46,975 nt of DNA from Natrialba hulunbeirensis JCM 10989 (GCF_000337575.1 NZ_AOIM01000041.1:253108-300082), one strand, 5' to 3'; shown: positions 1 through 9,188, counted from the first letter of the stretch. Numbers and translations: made by a program. Notes: generated from the sequence alone by a model not told the origin.

Positions 1-19
1 AGATGTGTATAAGAGACAG
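1..19 (+). other. Sequencing adapter (Tn5 mosaic end), not genomic
   Basis: The first 19 bases, AGATGTGTATAAGAGACAG, are identical to the Tn5 transposase mosaic end used in Nextera-type libraries. Haloarchaeal coding sequence of a different composition begins directly at base 20. The ATG at 3-5 lies inside the adapter and is not a gene start. The sequence ends abruptly here because the assembly ended here. Confidence 0.97.
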
Positions 20-1121
20 CAGTGAACGAGAGCCCGCACCCGCGGACGGCGGCGAGCGCGGGACTGACGACGGCAATGGTCGCCAACGCGACGAGTCCAG
101 TGAGAGTAACGACGACCACAACGGCGACTCGCACGGTTCAGATACTGACGACGCAGAATCCGAAAACGCCGGCCACGGACGGCGGCCAAACGGGGACAGG
201 GGATCGGCTTCAGCCGAGAACGAGCACGCAGAGCACAGCGATCGCGACGACTCTGCCGAGACATCCGAAGCAGAGACGGAGTCTGACGAGAGCGGTGACG
301 AGAGCGCCCGTCCGCTCGTTCCCGGTCAACGACGGGCCGAGATCGGCGACGCGAGCGCGCCGGAGCTGGAGACGCCGGACGCCACCGCCGAACGCTCCGC
401 AAATACGAGCGGCTCTCGTGCGAGCGTCGCACCCGACGCCGATAATCGGGGTGCCCGCATCAGGACGGAAGCCGCGTCGGACGCGGGCCCGATAGATGCG
501 GCGGCGTCGGTCCGATCCGCTGCGGCTCGCGGCGCATCGACCGTTGAGGCGGGCGATCTCCGCCAGTCCGTCCGAACTGGCGAAACGTCAACGACGATCG
601 TCTTCGCGGTCGACGCGAGCGCATCGATGCGGCCCGCGATGCGGACCGCGAAAGGTGTCGTCCTCGAGCTTTTGCGAGACAGCTACCAGCAGAAAGACGA
701 CGTCGCGTTCGTCGCGTTCGCGGGCGAGGAAGCTGACGTGTTGCTCCCACCGACGAACAGCGTCTCCCTCGCCGCGCGTCACCTCAAGGAGCTTCCGTCT
801 GGCGACCGAACGCCGCTTCCAGCCGGTCTCGAAACCGCCCGGTTGGTCGTCGAGCAATCGGACACCGAAACGGCCATCGTCGTCCTCGTTACCGATGGAA
901 GAGCAAACGTGGCCGACGGAAGTCCGACTGACGCGACGCGAAACGAGGCGCGACGGCTTGCACGCACCGGGACAGAACTCATCGTCGTCGATGCCGGTGA
1001 CGAGTCTCGGGCTGGTCTCTCGGCTCTTGTTGCTGATACTGCCGACGGTGAACGTGTTCCGTTGTCGTCTCTCTCGGCAGACCTCGTTCGCTCGGTCATC
1101 GACTCGACGACTACCGAGTAG
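20..1121 (+). CDS. VWA-domain protein, C-terminal part of a BchD/ChlD-like magnesium/cobalt chelatase subunit (5' truncated)
   Basis: The gene is cut at its 5' end by the adapter, so its start is unknown. The first ~180 visible residues are an acidic Ser/Glu/Asp/Arg-rich linker like the one joining the AAA+ and VWA parts of ChlD/BchD proteins. A VWA domain follows, with a complete MIDAS metal site: DASAS at nt 612-626, the Thr of GDRTPL and the Asp of VTDGRAN. The segment DLRQSVRTGETSTTIVF just before it matches the usual entry to the chelatase VWA domain. The family couples ATP hydrolysis to metal insertion into tetrapyrroles, in haloarchaea often beside cobalamin genes. No such neighbour is visible here, so the substrate is open. 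The missing 5' part probably held the BchI-like AAA+ module. Confidence 0.85.
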
Positions 1122-1287
1122 TTCCATTCCTCTGTGGCGTTGGTCTCGTCGGCAGTGTCTCTGAAACCTGCTCCTGTACTCGAGTACACGCTTCCCAACG
1201 ACCAACGAAGGACGCGAGAACTGACGGGGTAGCAGAGAGTCAGAAATGCCGCCTGAAGTCATCTCTGCGGTGTTCGGGCCTGATAGA

Positions 1288-1299
1288 ACTATAGCGCTG
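1288..1299 (+). promoter_or_regulatory. Probable core promoter element of the 1317 gene
   Basis: ACTATAGCGCTG is centred about 25 bp before the ATG at 1317, the spacing expected for a haloarchaeal TATA-type element driving a nearly leaderless transcript. The same 12-mer occurs at 31893-31904, and a close relative lies at 16375-16388 on the other strand. Confidence 0.45.
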
Positions 1300-1316
1300 T
1301 GCCGACTAGAGATGGT

Positions 1317-1841
1317 ATGGAACAGACATACAAACGCTTCACTGTGATGGCCGGCAGCGCCGCGGTCGCCGCTGCCGTGTTGACGATCATCTTCACCCCC
1401 CCATCTGCGCTCGCGGCGGTGTTCTCGTTCGTGTCGATCATGCTAGCCGTGCTCGCACTCTCGTACGTCGTCGGGTCGTTCAGAGCCCCTCGAGTCAGGA
1501 CGACGGCCAGTACTGGCACTGGTACTGGTACCGGTACCGGCCGTGGGTCTGGCGCAGCGTCCGGAACGCCCGACGCTAGTGAGAGCACACCGGAACATCA
1601 AACCGACGCTGCACAGGTGGATGCCGAGGAGTTCAGATGGCTCGTCCGCGAGGGAATCGGCGTGGCGATCGCCTCGATGTTCGGCTTGCTCCTGCTCGTG
1701 CTGTTTCTTCTCGAGGAGACCGCGGTCGTACAGGGTCCCGAGACAGCCGTCGACGAGTGGGCAGCCTGGCTGGTCCTGGGGGTCCTCGCGCTCGTGTTGA
1801 TTGTACTTGGGCTGTGGAGTTGGCGCGGTCGCGAGCAGTGA
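1317..1841 (+). CDS. Hypothetical four-helix membrane protein
   Basis: A 174-residue protein that I do not recognise. The ATG at 1317 (MEQTYKRF) is preferred over a GTG at 1299 because a promoter-like element lies at 1288-1299. Two hydrophobic helices span residues ~8-55, then comes a cytosolic or extracellular loop of ~60 residues, then two more helices around IASMFGLLLLVLFLLEE and WAAWLVLGVLALVLIVLGLW. The loop contains a TGTGTGTGTG tract encoded by hexanucleotide repeats (ACTGGT/ACCGGT, nt 1508-1541). The next gene also encodes a multi-pass membrane protein on the same strand. Function unknown. Confidence 0.75.
   Translation: MEQTYKRFTVMAGSAAVAAAVLTIIFTPPSALAAVFSFVSIMLAVLALSYVVGSFRAPRVRTTASTGTGTGTGTGRGSGAASGTPDASESTPEHQTDAAQVDAEEFRWLVREGIGVAIASMFGLLLLVLFLLEETAVVQGPETAVDEWAAWLVLGVLALVLIVLGLWSWRGREQ
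1508..1541 (+). repeat. In-frame hexanucleotide microsatellite
   Basis: Consecutive imperfect ACTGGT/ACCGGT units encode alternating Thr-Gly in the loop of the membrane protein. Because units are 6 bp, gain or loss stays in frame. Confidence 0.7.
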
Positions 1842-2014
1842 CGTCCATCTTGTTTCGCTTCGGGCCAGTCAAGCCGTTCTGGCCACGCTGGCAGTGTTGC
1901 TATGCAGCGCTTTAGCACTCCATAAACGAGCATGAAGTGACGAGAAACGACTAAAAACAGTGCGGACGACCAGTCGTTTATTTGTACTGTACTGATGGAG
2001 CCTCGAGTACAGCA

Positions 2015-2725
2015 ATGTCCACAGATCAATCCACACACGCCACGTCGCAGTCGGTCCGCTACGAGACGATCCAGTCGATCAGCAAGCTCCTGCTGGGGAC
2101 CATCGCGTTGCTCGCGTTCGTCGGCCTCGTCTCGGTACTCCCCGGCGTCGACCGCGTCATTCCGGGAACCCCGATCACGGTGATGGCGATCGTGAGCTTC
2201 GTCGCGACGATTGCAGTGGTTGGGCTGTTGCTCGTACTCGCACCCGGACTCGCCGAACTCGTCCGTTCGACGCTCGACGGCCCGCAGCAGGTCGTCGACG
2301 ATATCGCCTCGGTGGTTCACCTGTTCGTCGTCCTCGTCGCCGTACTGGTCGCCCACAGCGGCATGGCACCGGCGATCACCCCGCTGCTAGAGGGTGCGAC
2401 CTGGGTGTACGACGTCGTGTTCTTCGCGATCGCCCTCCCACCGCTCGCGATCCTCGCAGCGCGTGTCTACGTTTCGCTCGACCCAATGTCGGAACTCCTC
2501 GCAGACCGTGTTGCGGGGCCGGACACAAATGCAGACGCAGCGTCGAACGCGTCGACGGCCAATCCTGACGACAGCACAGCGACGCCCACAGACGATGAGA
2601 GCGAGGACACAACTCGAGACCAGCGTGCCGAACGCCGAACGGTACTCGAGTCCACCGTCGGGGAGGAGGGTACCGACGACGCAGACGAGCGCGGGAACGA
2701 TACTGAGGGCGAGTCGTCCAAGTGA
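2015..2725 (+). CDS. Hypothetical membrane protein with acidic C-terminal tail
   Basis: A 236-residue protein starting at ATG 2015 (MSTDQSTHATS), chosen over an in-frame TTG at 1982. Four hydrophobic segments are visible: ISKLLLGTIALLAFVGLVSV, TPITVMAIVSFVATIAVVGL, VVHLFVVLVAVLVAHSG and TWVYDVVFFAIALPPLAIL. From about residue 160 a hydrophilic tail rich in Asp, Ser and Thr runs to the end, as in cytosolic tails of haloarchaeal membrane proteins. I recognise no named family. It lies between another unknown membrane protein and a phosphodiesterase gene, with no close operon spacing. Confidence 0.75.
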   Translation: MSTDQSTHATSQSVRYETIQSISKLLLGTIALLAFVGLVSVLPGVDRVIPGTPITVMAIVSFVATIAVVGLLLVLAPGLAELVRSTLDGPQQVVDDIASVVHLFVVLVAVLVAHSGMAPAITPLLEGATWVYDVVFFAIALPPLAILAARVYVSLDPMSELLADRVAGPDTNADAASNASTANPDDSTATPTDDESEDTTRDQRAERRTVLESTVGEEGTDDADERGNDTEGESSK

Positions 2726-2857
2726 GTCTGTTCGGCAAACTAAGAGCGAGTCGTTCGAGTACGGCCGACCGGAGCTCGATGACCACGAATCGGGCCGAGT
2801 GAGTGCCAATCGGCAGCCGACGCAGGTTTTGGTATCGTCGCCTGACGAGCCGCTGAC

Positions 2858-2870
2858 GGTTTAACAAACC
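2858..2870. repeat. Short palindrome GGTTTAACAAACC
   Basis: A 13-nt inverted repeat (GGTTT-AAC-AAACC) lies in the 280-bp gap between the membrane protein gene and the phosphodiesterase gene. It could be an operator or a weak hairpin after the upstream gene. No T-run follows. Confidence 0.3.
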
Positions 2871-3005
2871 GATAATGAAGAGTCTCGTCTGCTTCTCGCC
2901 GACCAAGACACGTGCACGGACAGCTCGGACAGCGACTGCAGTCGGCCAGTGTGGCCGACCGCTGTCGTCGCCGAACCACACTCTCAGAAACCTACGAATG
3001 ATACG

Positions 3006-4838
3006 ATGAGTCGGACGTCCCGCCGCGACGAGACAGCATCGAACGCACAGGAATCTCCCACGAACATCGACGACGAACCGAACTCGAAGTCAGCATCGAC
3101 GAGTTCGCTCGACACCCTCGTCATCGGCATCGACGCAGGCTGTATGCCGGTCTTCGAGCGCCTATTCGAGGAGGGCCGCATCCCGACGATCGAACGCCTC
3201 TGTACGGACGGGCTGGCCGCGCCACTCGAGTCCCAGATTCCGCCGTGGACGCCGAGCGCCTGGCCGTCGGTCTACACCGGTCAGAACCCCGGCAAACACG
3301 GCGCGATCGGCTTCGTCGGCTACGACGGCTACGACTGGCACGTCACCAGCAACGACGACGTCGACGCACACCCGCTCTGGACGCTGCTCGACCAGCAGGG
3401 GCACTCGAGTGTCGTCGTCAACGCGCCGGTCACGCATCCGCCGGACGAGTTCGACGGCGCGGTGATTCCCGGCTTCCTCGGGCCGGAGGATCCACCGTGT
3501 CAGCCTGCCGGACTGCTCGACGAGGTACGCGACGAAATCGGCGAGTATCGGGTGTATCCGAACTACACTCGAGATGACGACTCGGTGTCCGAGTCGGCGA
3601 AAATCGACGAGTACCAGCGGCTGGTCCGGATGCGCGGTGACGCCTTCCGCTATCTCGCGGACGAGTACGACCCCGACTTTGGCTTTCTGCAGTTCCAGAA
3701 GACGGACACGGTGTTCCACGAGTTCGCGGGCGCTGAGGACAAGGTTAACGCCGTCTACGAGGCGACCGACGAGGCGATCGCGCAGGTGCTCGACGAGTGT
3801 GAACCGGATCGCGTCTTCCTCGTAAGCGACCACGGGATGGGGCCCTACGAGGGGTACGAGTTCCGGCTCAACGAGTTCCTGCGCGACGAGGGGTTCCTCG
3901 AGACGACAACGGGCGGGAAGGGGATGCCCTCCTGGACGCCGATGCGACGGCGACTTCGCGAAGGCGAAGAGTACGACACCTGGGAGCCGGGGACGGTTGC
4001 GCGCGCAGCCTCTGTCGCCGCCAAATTCGGCATTACCGCCAGTCGAATTCGGACGGTACTCGAGCGCGTCGGCCTCGCGGAGTTGGCGATCAAGTACGCG
4101 CCGAGCGGCGTCTCCCGGACCGCGAACGAGCAGGTGGACTTCGGGGAGTCGAAGGCCTACGTTCGTGCTCGGACGGAACTCGGTGTTCGAATCAATCTCG
4201 AGGGACGCGAGCCGATGGGCGTCGTTCCGCCCGCGGAGTACGACGACCTCCGCGAGGAACTCATGGAGACGCTACGTCGCGTCGAGACGCCGGACGGTGA
4301 ACCGTTCTTCGAGACGGTCGCACCTCGCGAGGAGTACTTCCACGGCGAGAACGTCGGGGAGACGGTCGACATCGTGACGATTCCGGCCGACTTCGAACAC
4401 GCCCTCTCGGAACAATTCCGCGAGGATGCGGACGACTACTTCGGACCGGTCGAGCCGTGGAATCACAAACTCGACGGAATCTTCGTCGCCGCGGGAGAGG
4501 GGATCGACGAGACGGCTGCGATCGACCGCGCGCACCTCTTCGACGTTGCCCCGACCGTGCTGGCTGCGATGGGTGTTCCCACCAGCGAGCGGATGGACGG
4601 CGAGGTCGTGCCAGTCGTCGAACCAACTGAAGCGATTGCGTATCCAGCCTACAGTGGCGTCGGTGCCGGAGACCGAGACCGAGACGGGGCGGACGAGACA
4701 GAAGATCGGGAACGAACTGCCGAAGACAGAAACGAAAACGAAAACGAGAACGAAAGCAACCGCGACCGCGACCGCGAGCGCCCCGACGCCGACGACGACG
4801 TCACGGAACGACTCGCGGACCTGGGGTACATGAACTGA
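3006..4838 (+). CDS. Alkaline-phosphatase-superfamily phosphodiesterase (type I phosphodiesterase/nucleotide pyrophosphatase)
   Basis: A 610-residue metal-dependent phosphodiesterase or phosphotransferase of the AlkP superfamily. ATG 3006 (MSRTSRRDETAS) is preferred over an upstream GTG because coding character begins there. The first metal-binding Asp is in LVIGIDAG (residues ~38-45). The nucleophile Thr is in PPWTPSAWPSVYTG (Thr82), followed by the usual NPGKHG. Further metal ligands lie in VFLVSDHGMGPYEGYEF. No signal peptide or membrane helix is seen, so it is probably cytosolic. Relatives are common in archaeal surface-glycan loci, but the substrate cannot be told from sequence. Residues ~555-605 form a low-complexity DRDRD/NENENEN insert encoded by 6-bp repeats (nt 4672-4780). 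Confidence 0.85.
   Translation: MSRTSRRDETASNAQESPTNIDDEPNSKSASTSSLDTLVIGIDAGCMPVFERLFEEGRIPTIERLCTDGLAAPLESQIPPWTPSAWPSVYTGQNPGKHGAIGFVGYDGYDWHVTSNDDVDAHPLWTLLDQQGHSSVVVNAPVTHPPDEFDGAVIPGFLGPEDPPCQPAGLLDEVRDEIGEYRVYPNYTRDDDSVSESAKIDEYQRLVRMRGDAFRYLADEYDPDFGFLQFQKTDTVFHEFAGAEDKVNAVYEATDEAIAQVLDECEPDRVFLVSDHGMGPYEGYEFRLNEFLRDEGFLETTTGGKGMPSWTPMRRRLREGEEYDTWEPGTVARAASVAAKFGITASRIRTVLERVGLAELAIKYAPSGVSRTANEQVDFGESKAYVRARTELGVRINLEGREPMGVVPPAEYDDLREELMETLRRVETPDGEPFFETVAPREEYFHGENVGETVDIVTIPADFEHALSEQFREDADDYFGPVEPWNHKLDGIFVAAGEGIDETAAIDRAHLFDVAPTVLAAMGVPTSERMDGEVVPVVEPTEAIAYPAYSGVGAGDRDRDGADETEDRERTAEDRNENENENESNRDRDRERPDADDDVTERLADLGYMN
4672..4780 (+). repeat. In-frame low-complexity repeats (GACCGA and GAAAAC/GAGAAC units)
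   Basis: Two blocks of hexanucleotide repeats near the 3' end of the phosphodiesterase gene encode Asp-Arg and Asn-Glu alternations. They separate the catalytic domain from the short C-terminal segment VTERLADLGYMN. Confidence 0.65.
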
Positions 4839-4934
4839 GACAGTCGAATCAGACAGTTCCAGCCGCTACAATCGGCTTAGACACACGATAAGTATGGGGT
4901 CGCGAAACCGACAGTCGTTCGAACAGAGACCGCT

Positions 4935-5597
4935 ATGGGGTTCATCGCAGAGATCTACGTCGCTCACGACGAACTCGTGCTCGCGCCAACGATCGATCAT
5001 CATCCGGACGTGACGATCAGGTACGAGTACGAGGTTGAAACTGCGGAGACGATGACGTACTTCGTCTCGGTCTTTACTGACGAGTACGACCATCTCGAGG
5101 CGACGATGGAAGCGGATCCAACGGTCTCGGATCCCGCCTGTATCGCGACGTTCGAGAACCGAGCGATCTACCGCGTTCGCGTCGAGACGGACCGGCACCT
5201 GGTTCCCGAGCGCTGTGCCGAACGGGGACTGTTCGTCTTTACGATCACGAGCGGCGACGGCGGCTGGGACGCCCGCGTTCACTTCCCGAACCGTGAGACG
5301 CTGGCCGCGTTTCGCGAGTACTGTCGCGAACAGGGGATGACGTTCCGTGTGAACCAACTCTACGAGTCCTCGGCCTCCGATGACGGCACGTACTTTCTGA
5401 CCGAGCAACAACACGAGATTCTCTCGATGGCGTACTACGCGGGTTACTACGACATTCCCCGTGGCGTCACACAGGACGACCTCGCCGAACAGCTCGATAT
5501 TACCGACTCTGCGGTCTCACAGCGTCTGCGCCGTGCGGTTGGTGAGCTGATCGGAGCCACGCTCGACGACGAGCGGACCCCCGACGAGTACCGGTAG
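4935..5597 (+). CDS. Bat-like HTH_10 transcriptional regulator
   Basis: A 220-residue DNA-binding protein of the haloarchaeal bacterio-opsin-activator-like family. Residues ~1-150 form the N-terminal sensory-like region typical of these proteins (MGFIAEIYVAHDEL). The C-terminal ~60 residues are the HTH_10 domain, from LTEQQHEILSMAYYAGYYDIP through TQDDLAEQLDITDSAVSQRL, with a clear recognition helix. It lies 96 bp after the phosphodiesterase gene and 388 bp before the beta-helix gene, so it could regulate either; the target is not shown. No PAS or GAF module is visible. Confidence 0.88.
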   Translation: MGFIAEIYVAHDELVLAPTIDHHPDVTIRYEYEVETAETMTYFVSVFTDEYDHLEATMEADPTVSDPACIATFENRAIYRVRVETDRHLVPERCAERGLFVFTITSGDGGWDARVHFPNRETLAAFREYCREQGMTFRVNQLYESSASDDGTYFLTEQQHEILSMAYYAGYYDIPRGVTQDDLAEQLDITDSAVSQRLRRAVGELIGATLDDERTPDEYR

Positions 5598-5778
5598 TCC
5601 GGTGTCTCCGGTCTACACAGTCTCGCTTCACGCTTCGCGCTTCGCTCGCCACACCCCGCTTGATATTCGGTATCCGCCACTCGCGACGTGCGGCAGCGTC
5701 CCCTACTCGAGTGCACTCTCTGGTTCGTTCGGATTCATACCGTTACGTGATTCCCGGGATCTAGTTCTGGATACTCTC

Positions 5779-5793
5779 TTAACTACCTGTTAA
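5779..5793. promoter_or_regulatory. Palindrome TTAAC-N5-GTTAA, candidate operator
   Basis: A perfect inverted repeat with a 5-nt spacer. With flanks it reads CTTAACTACCTGTTAAAC. The same arrangement recurs at 32003-32017 and 43347-43361, and with one deviation at 33508-33522, all intergenic. Confidence 0.45.
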
Positions 5794-5961
5794 ACAGTAT
5801 TCGCAAACTGGGGCCGCACCTGCCCTGTGTGGCGTTCTCATGCATGTTTCATCGTATGCAATCGTTGCAGTTCGTACAGCAAGGGAGAATATGATCTCAG
5901 CAGACTGTTATATCGAACTTAAAGGCTTGCTATCCGAATCCATAGATACTGGACCTAGAGA

Positions 5962-5974
5962 TTACTCAAAGTAA
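5962..5974. promoter_or_regulatory. Palindrome TTACT-CAA-AGTAA near a start codon
   Basis: A perfect 13-nt inverted repeat ends 11 bp before the beta-helix gene's ATG, a position where a bound repressor would block initiation. Confidence 0.35.
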
Positions 5975-5985
5975 AGTGACTATCA

Positions 5986-7683
5986 ATGTCGGAACGAAGT
6001 GGTATGCGGAACGCGGTACTTGGGGACAGATGCGACGAAACGGACACACCGAACGCTGACACGGATTCTACAACTGGCTCGGCTGCTGGGGATGGGAACC
6101 TGAACGGGACCGAAGCCGGAAGTGAGAATCCACCGACTCGATCGCGACGAACCTTCCTCCAGGGCGCATCGATCGCCGGTATTGCAGCACTCGGCCTCGG
6201 GGCCGCCGCAACGAGCCCCGCAACGGCTGTCCACGAAAACGGCGAGGACTTCGACAACGTCGTCAACATGGTCGACGCCGGCGCGGACCCGACCGGCCAG
6301 GAGTCGATTACGCCGGTACTCGAGAGCGTCCGTGCTGACAACACGATGTTGCTCTTCCCGGAAGGAGAGTACTACATCGACGAGCAGTTCCGGTTCACCG
6401 GGTTCGAGAAGTTCGGCATCGTCGGGGACGGTGCCACGCTCATCCCGGCGAACTATCACGACTTCGACGGGCCGCAGTTTCGCCTGTTTCGGCTCGGCGT
6501 CTCGTACAACCCGGGTGGCCACCTTCTCTTCGAGGGAATCGACGTCGACCAGACGGCACCCGACACGGGGATTCGAGTCATCGAGGCGACGATCGCAGAT
6601 CATCTCGAAGTCCGTGACGTGACGGTCCACGGCGAGCACGACAGCGGCACGTGGGGACCAGGTATGTTCGCTATGGCGGACCCGAACGGTGAGGGAATCG
6701 TCGAACGGTTCCGTGCACCCGACGGCGGCCTCCACGCGGATCAGACTCCGAACGCGGGCAACATCTGGCGCGGCCCGATCGGTATCGAGGCCAACACCAA
6801 CATCGGCCACATCGAGTTCAAAGACTGCGAACTCGGCGGCTTCCCGGACAACGGTCTGTACGCGATCAACGAGGAGGGCTCCGTCTACGTCAACGGCGGC
6901 GAGTTCCGCAACAGCAACGGCGCGAACGTTCGCGTCGGCGGCCAGGGAAGCATCGTCCGCGGTGCAACCGTCGAGATCGACCGAACACGCTCGTACGACA
7001 ACAGCCAGCGTGCGGTTCGCCTCGAGAACGGCGACGAACTCCACGTCGACAACGTGGATATCTCGATCACGTCGCCACAGCCGACCAGCCACGCCGTCTC
7101 GGTGATGAACACCTGCCACTCCTCGCGCATCGAGAACACCTCGATCGAGATCAGCGGCGATCAGGTGAACCACGGCATCGTCGTCTCGCCGGACGCCGGC
7201 TACACGCACGTCTACGGCGGCGAGATCGTCCACGAAGCGGCCGGTGGCTACCCGTTCTGGATCCGCGACAGCGACAAGGACGACCAGGTGCTCGTCGAAC
7301 TGCTCGACATTTCGGGTGAGGGCGGGGTCACCGGTGCCGGCTTCCGCGACGGCATCCGCTGTGGGCGCAACGGCTGTCGGTTCAGCAACGTCACCGTCGA
7401 CCAGCCCGGTCGCAACGGTGTCGACCGGAACGGGATCTACCTCGCCGGCGACGACACCACCCTCTATCGCTGTACCTTCCAGGCGAGCCAGTACCCCTAC
7501 ATCGACAACGGGAACGGCAACCACCTCCGGAACTCGACGACCGAATCTCACAATCCGAACCTCGAAGGCGTTCGCCTCTACCCGGGCATCGACAGTCCCG
7601 AACTCAGAGTGAACGAGATTGCAAACGGCATCGACGACCTCGGTGCTAGCAACGTCGTCACCTGGCGGAACACGATCGTCTGA
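5986..7683 (+). CDS. Tat-exported right-handed parallel beta-helix protein
   Basis: A 565-residue secreted protein. An unusually long ~45-residue hydrophilic leader precedes a twin-arginine signal, SRRTFLQGASIAGIAALGLG, ending near SPATA (about residues 50-80). The mature part resembles pectate-lyase-like or glycosyl-hydrolase-28-like folds: it opens with VVNMVDAGADPTGQESITP and TMLLFPEGEYYIDEQF, typical of the first coil, and continues with short turns such as FKDCELGGFPDNGLYAI. The fold is clear. The activity is not, since such helices can be lyases, hydrolases or adhesins. It is convergent with a NodB-like lipoprotein gene 20 bp away, which fits a role in modifying or cutting the surface polysaccharide made by this locus. 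Confidence 0.85.
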   Translation: MSERSGMRNAVLGDRCDETDTPNADTDSTTGSAAGDGNLNGTEAGSENPPTRSRRTFLQGASIAGIAALGLGAAATSPATAVHENGEDFDNVVNMVDAGADPTGQESITPVLESVRADNTMLLFPEGEYYIDEQFRFTGFEKFGIVGDGATLIPANYHDFDGPQFRLFRLGVSYNPGGHLLFEGIDVDQTAPDTGIRVIEATIADHLEVRDVTVHGEHDSGTWGPGMFAMADPNGEGIVERFRAPDGGLHADQTPNAGNIWRGPIGIEANTNIGHIEFKDCELGGFPDNGLYAINEEGSVYVNGGEFRNSNGANVRVGGQGSIVRGATVEIDRTRSYDNSQRAVRLENGDELHVDNVDISITSPQPTSHAVSVMNTCHSSRIENTSIEISGDQVNHGIVVSPDAGYTHVYGGEIVHEAAGGYPFWIRDSDKDDQVLVELLDISGEGGVTGAGFRDGIRCGRNGCRFSNVTVDQPGRNGVDRNGIYLAGDDTTLYRCTFQASQYPYIDNGNGNHLRNSTTESHNPNLEGVRLYPGIDSPELRVNEIANGIDDLGASNVVTWRNTIV

Positions 7684-7703
7684 AGTCGAGACTCACAATC
7701 TTC

Positions 7704-8834
7704 CTACCGGGCTGCCGCTGCTCGAATCAGCTGCCGGAACGTCACGACCTCGAGGTCGCGCTCGTCGATCCACTCGAGTGTCTCGCGAATTCGATCCGCG
7801 GTCACCTCCTCTTTGAACGTGTGGGCACCGATAATGCCGAGCCCCTCGTCTGCGGCGAGCTGGTCGAGTTCCCGCTGGATCTCCTCGCGTGTCGTGAACT
7901 CGATGAAGTAGTCGCGGTTCGTGTCGAACGGGTCGAACGCGTCCGGATCGTTGTGCATCGAGCCCGGATTAACGTTCGCGATGCCGTCGTAGTGCTCGCG
8001 GGCGTGGTCGACCGCCCAGTCGTCGACGATATCGTAGGGTGCAAGCAGCGTGTCGATCTCGAAGCCGTGCTCCTCGAGTTCCTGCTTGGAACGTCCGAGG
8101 AAGTCGTCCATCACGTCCTCGGGATAGCGCTCGACGGCCTCTCCTGCGGCGAACGACTCGCCGAGCGGTTCGTCAAACTCGAGATAGCCGCCAGTGTCGT
8201 CAGTATCCGAGTCGACGACGGTTCGGCGAACGCTCGTCTCACTGTCGGTGATCTCGACGTCGTGGCCGTGGTGAAAGCCGTGGTTTCGCTGTTCGGGGTA
8301 GACGCGAGTATCGTCCGGACCAGCGTCTTCGACGAGATCGAACGCGCCGAGGGCGGTGTGATCCGTCGTGTGGGACATGATCTCCCAGCCGGCGTCCTCG
8401 AGTTCGGCGATCTGTTCGACGGTCATCCAGTCGGTCCCGTTGAAGTCCTCGCGGCCGATCCATTCGGAGACGATACCCGCGCTCGCGGGCGCGTCGAACT
8501 CCTGGTGGACGGGGAACGCCTGCTCGTAGTCTTCGATCGGGCCGTCGTCGTAGACGAAGGCGACAGCGCCGCCGTCGATTTCGGGGATGTTGTCAGCCGT
8601 CTCGTCGTCCCCGTTGCCTTCTCCATTGCCATCGTCGCCATCAGCCGCTCCACCATCACCGGACGCGTCGCCGTTACCATCGTCAGCGCCATCCGTACTC
8701 GAGTCGTTCGATGCTGGCTCGTCGTCCGACGAACGGAGGTCGGTACAGCCGGCAGTTAGGCCCGCGAGGCCGAGGCCGGCGGTGCCGATGAGTCGACGCC
8801 GGCTCAGGCGGCGTCCTGTCGGTTCGGTACCCAT
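7704..8834 (-). CDS. NodB-like polysaccharide deacetylase lipoprotein, catalytic motifs retained
   Basis: A 376-residue Tat-dependent lipoprotein. The signal is SRRRLIGTAGLGLAGLTAGC, with the lipobox Cys as the predicted lipid anchor. ATG 8834 is chosen over a GTG at 8846. An acidic linker (~60 residues) leads to a NodB domain without the N-terminal beta-sandwich module of the other three paralogues. Motif 1 is AFVYDDGP, with both Asp residues; motif 2 is SHTTDH, with the metal-binding His pair; a later LLAPYD resembles motif 3 and IIGAHTF motif 5. This suggests a metal-dependent N- or O-deacetylase acting outside the membrane. A ~70-residue insertion rich in His and Asp separates motifs 2 and 3. 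The gene is divergent from the flippase gene. Confidence 0.85.
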   Translation of the reverse strand: MGTEPTGRRLSRRRLIGTAGLGLAGLTAGCTDLRSSDDEPASNDSSTDGADDGNGDASGDGGAADGDDGNGEGNGDDETADNIPEIDGGAVAFVYDDGPIEDYEQAFPVHQEFDAPASAGIVSEWIGREDFNGTDWMTVEQIAELEDAGWEIMSHTTDHTALGAFDLVEDAGPDDTRVYPEQRNHGFHHGHDVEITDSETSVRRTVVDSDTDDTGGYLEFDEPLGESFAAGEAVERYPEDVMDDFLGRSKQELEEHGFEIDTLLAPYDIVDDWAVDHAREHYDGIANVNPGSMHNDPDAFDPFDTNRDYFIEFTTREEIQRELDQLAADEGLGIIGAHTFKEEVTADRIRETLEWIDERDLEVVTFRQLIRAAAAR

Positions 8835-9188
8835 TGGTGTTGTCACTCGCTTGCCGTCGCCCGTTCATACTTATAAGTCAGTTAACCGGCTGGTCGGTAG
8901 TGTAGAACCGTCTGCTGTCGTCGAACGGTCGTACTGTATTCGGCCGCCGTGGGTCCGCTCGTCGCTGGTCTGATACTGATTGGACAGATGCTGTGCGAGC
9001 ACCACACATAGCAGTGTGATCGGCTGTGGACGTCAGCGGTCGCTCACGCCGTTTAACCTGGGTATAATAAGGCCCCGTCGGCGTCACCGATCGATCACTG
9101 TGGCTCCCGATCGTGCGCGATCGATGAATGGGATGGATGGACAGCGGAGCGTTCGGCAGTGGCGATCGGCGGCGTTGGAGGCTGATTT
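8835..9188. promoter_or_regulatory. Divergent promoter region, lipoprotein (-) and flippase (+)
   Basis: The stretch contains no gene. TTATAAG at 8871-8877, read on the minus strand as CTTATAA, is placed to be the TATA box of the lipoprotein gene and is joined to a GTTAA (8881-8885). GTATAATAAGG at 9061-9071 is a candidate TATA box for the flippase gene, with a ~90-nt leader. Confidence 0.5.

Larger units (their letters stand above)
5598..5985. promoter_or_regulatory. Intergenic regulatory region before the beta-helix gene
   Basis: This 388-bp stretch has no convincing gene. It is AT-richer toward its right end and holds two palindromes: TTAAC-TACCT-GTTAA at 5779-5793 and TTACT-CAA-AGTAA at 5962-5974, the latter only 12 bp before the ATG at 5986. 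A TATA-like TTATATC lies at about 5908-5914. Confidence 0.5.

Noticed and set aside
5983..7551. 522-residue minus-strand frame opposite the beta-helix gene
   Set aside because: A shadow frame: Val/Asp/Arg-rich mirror of the coding strand, while the plus strand has a Tat signal and a beta-helix pattern.
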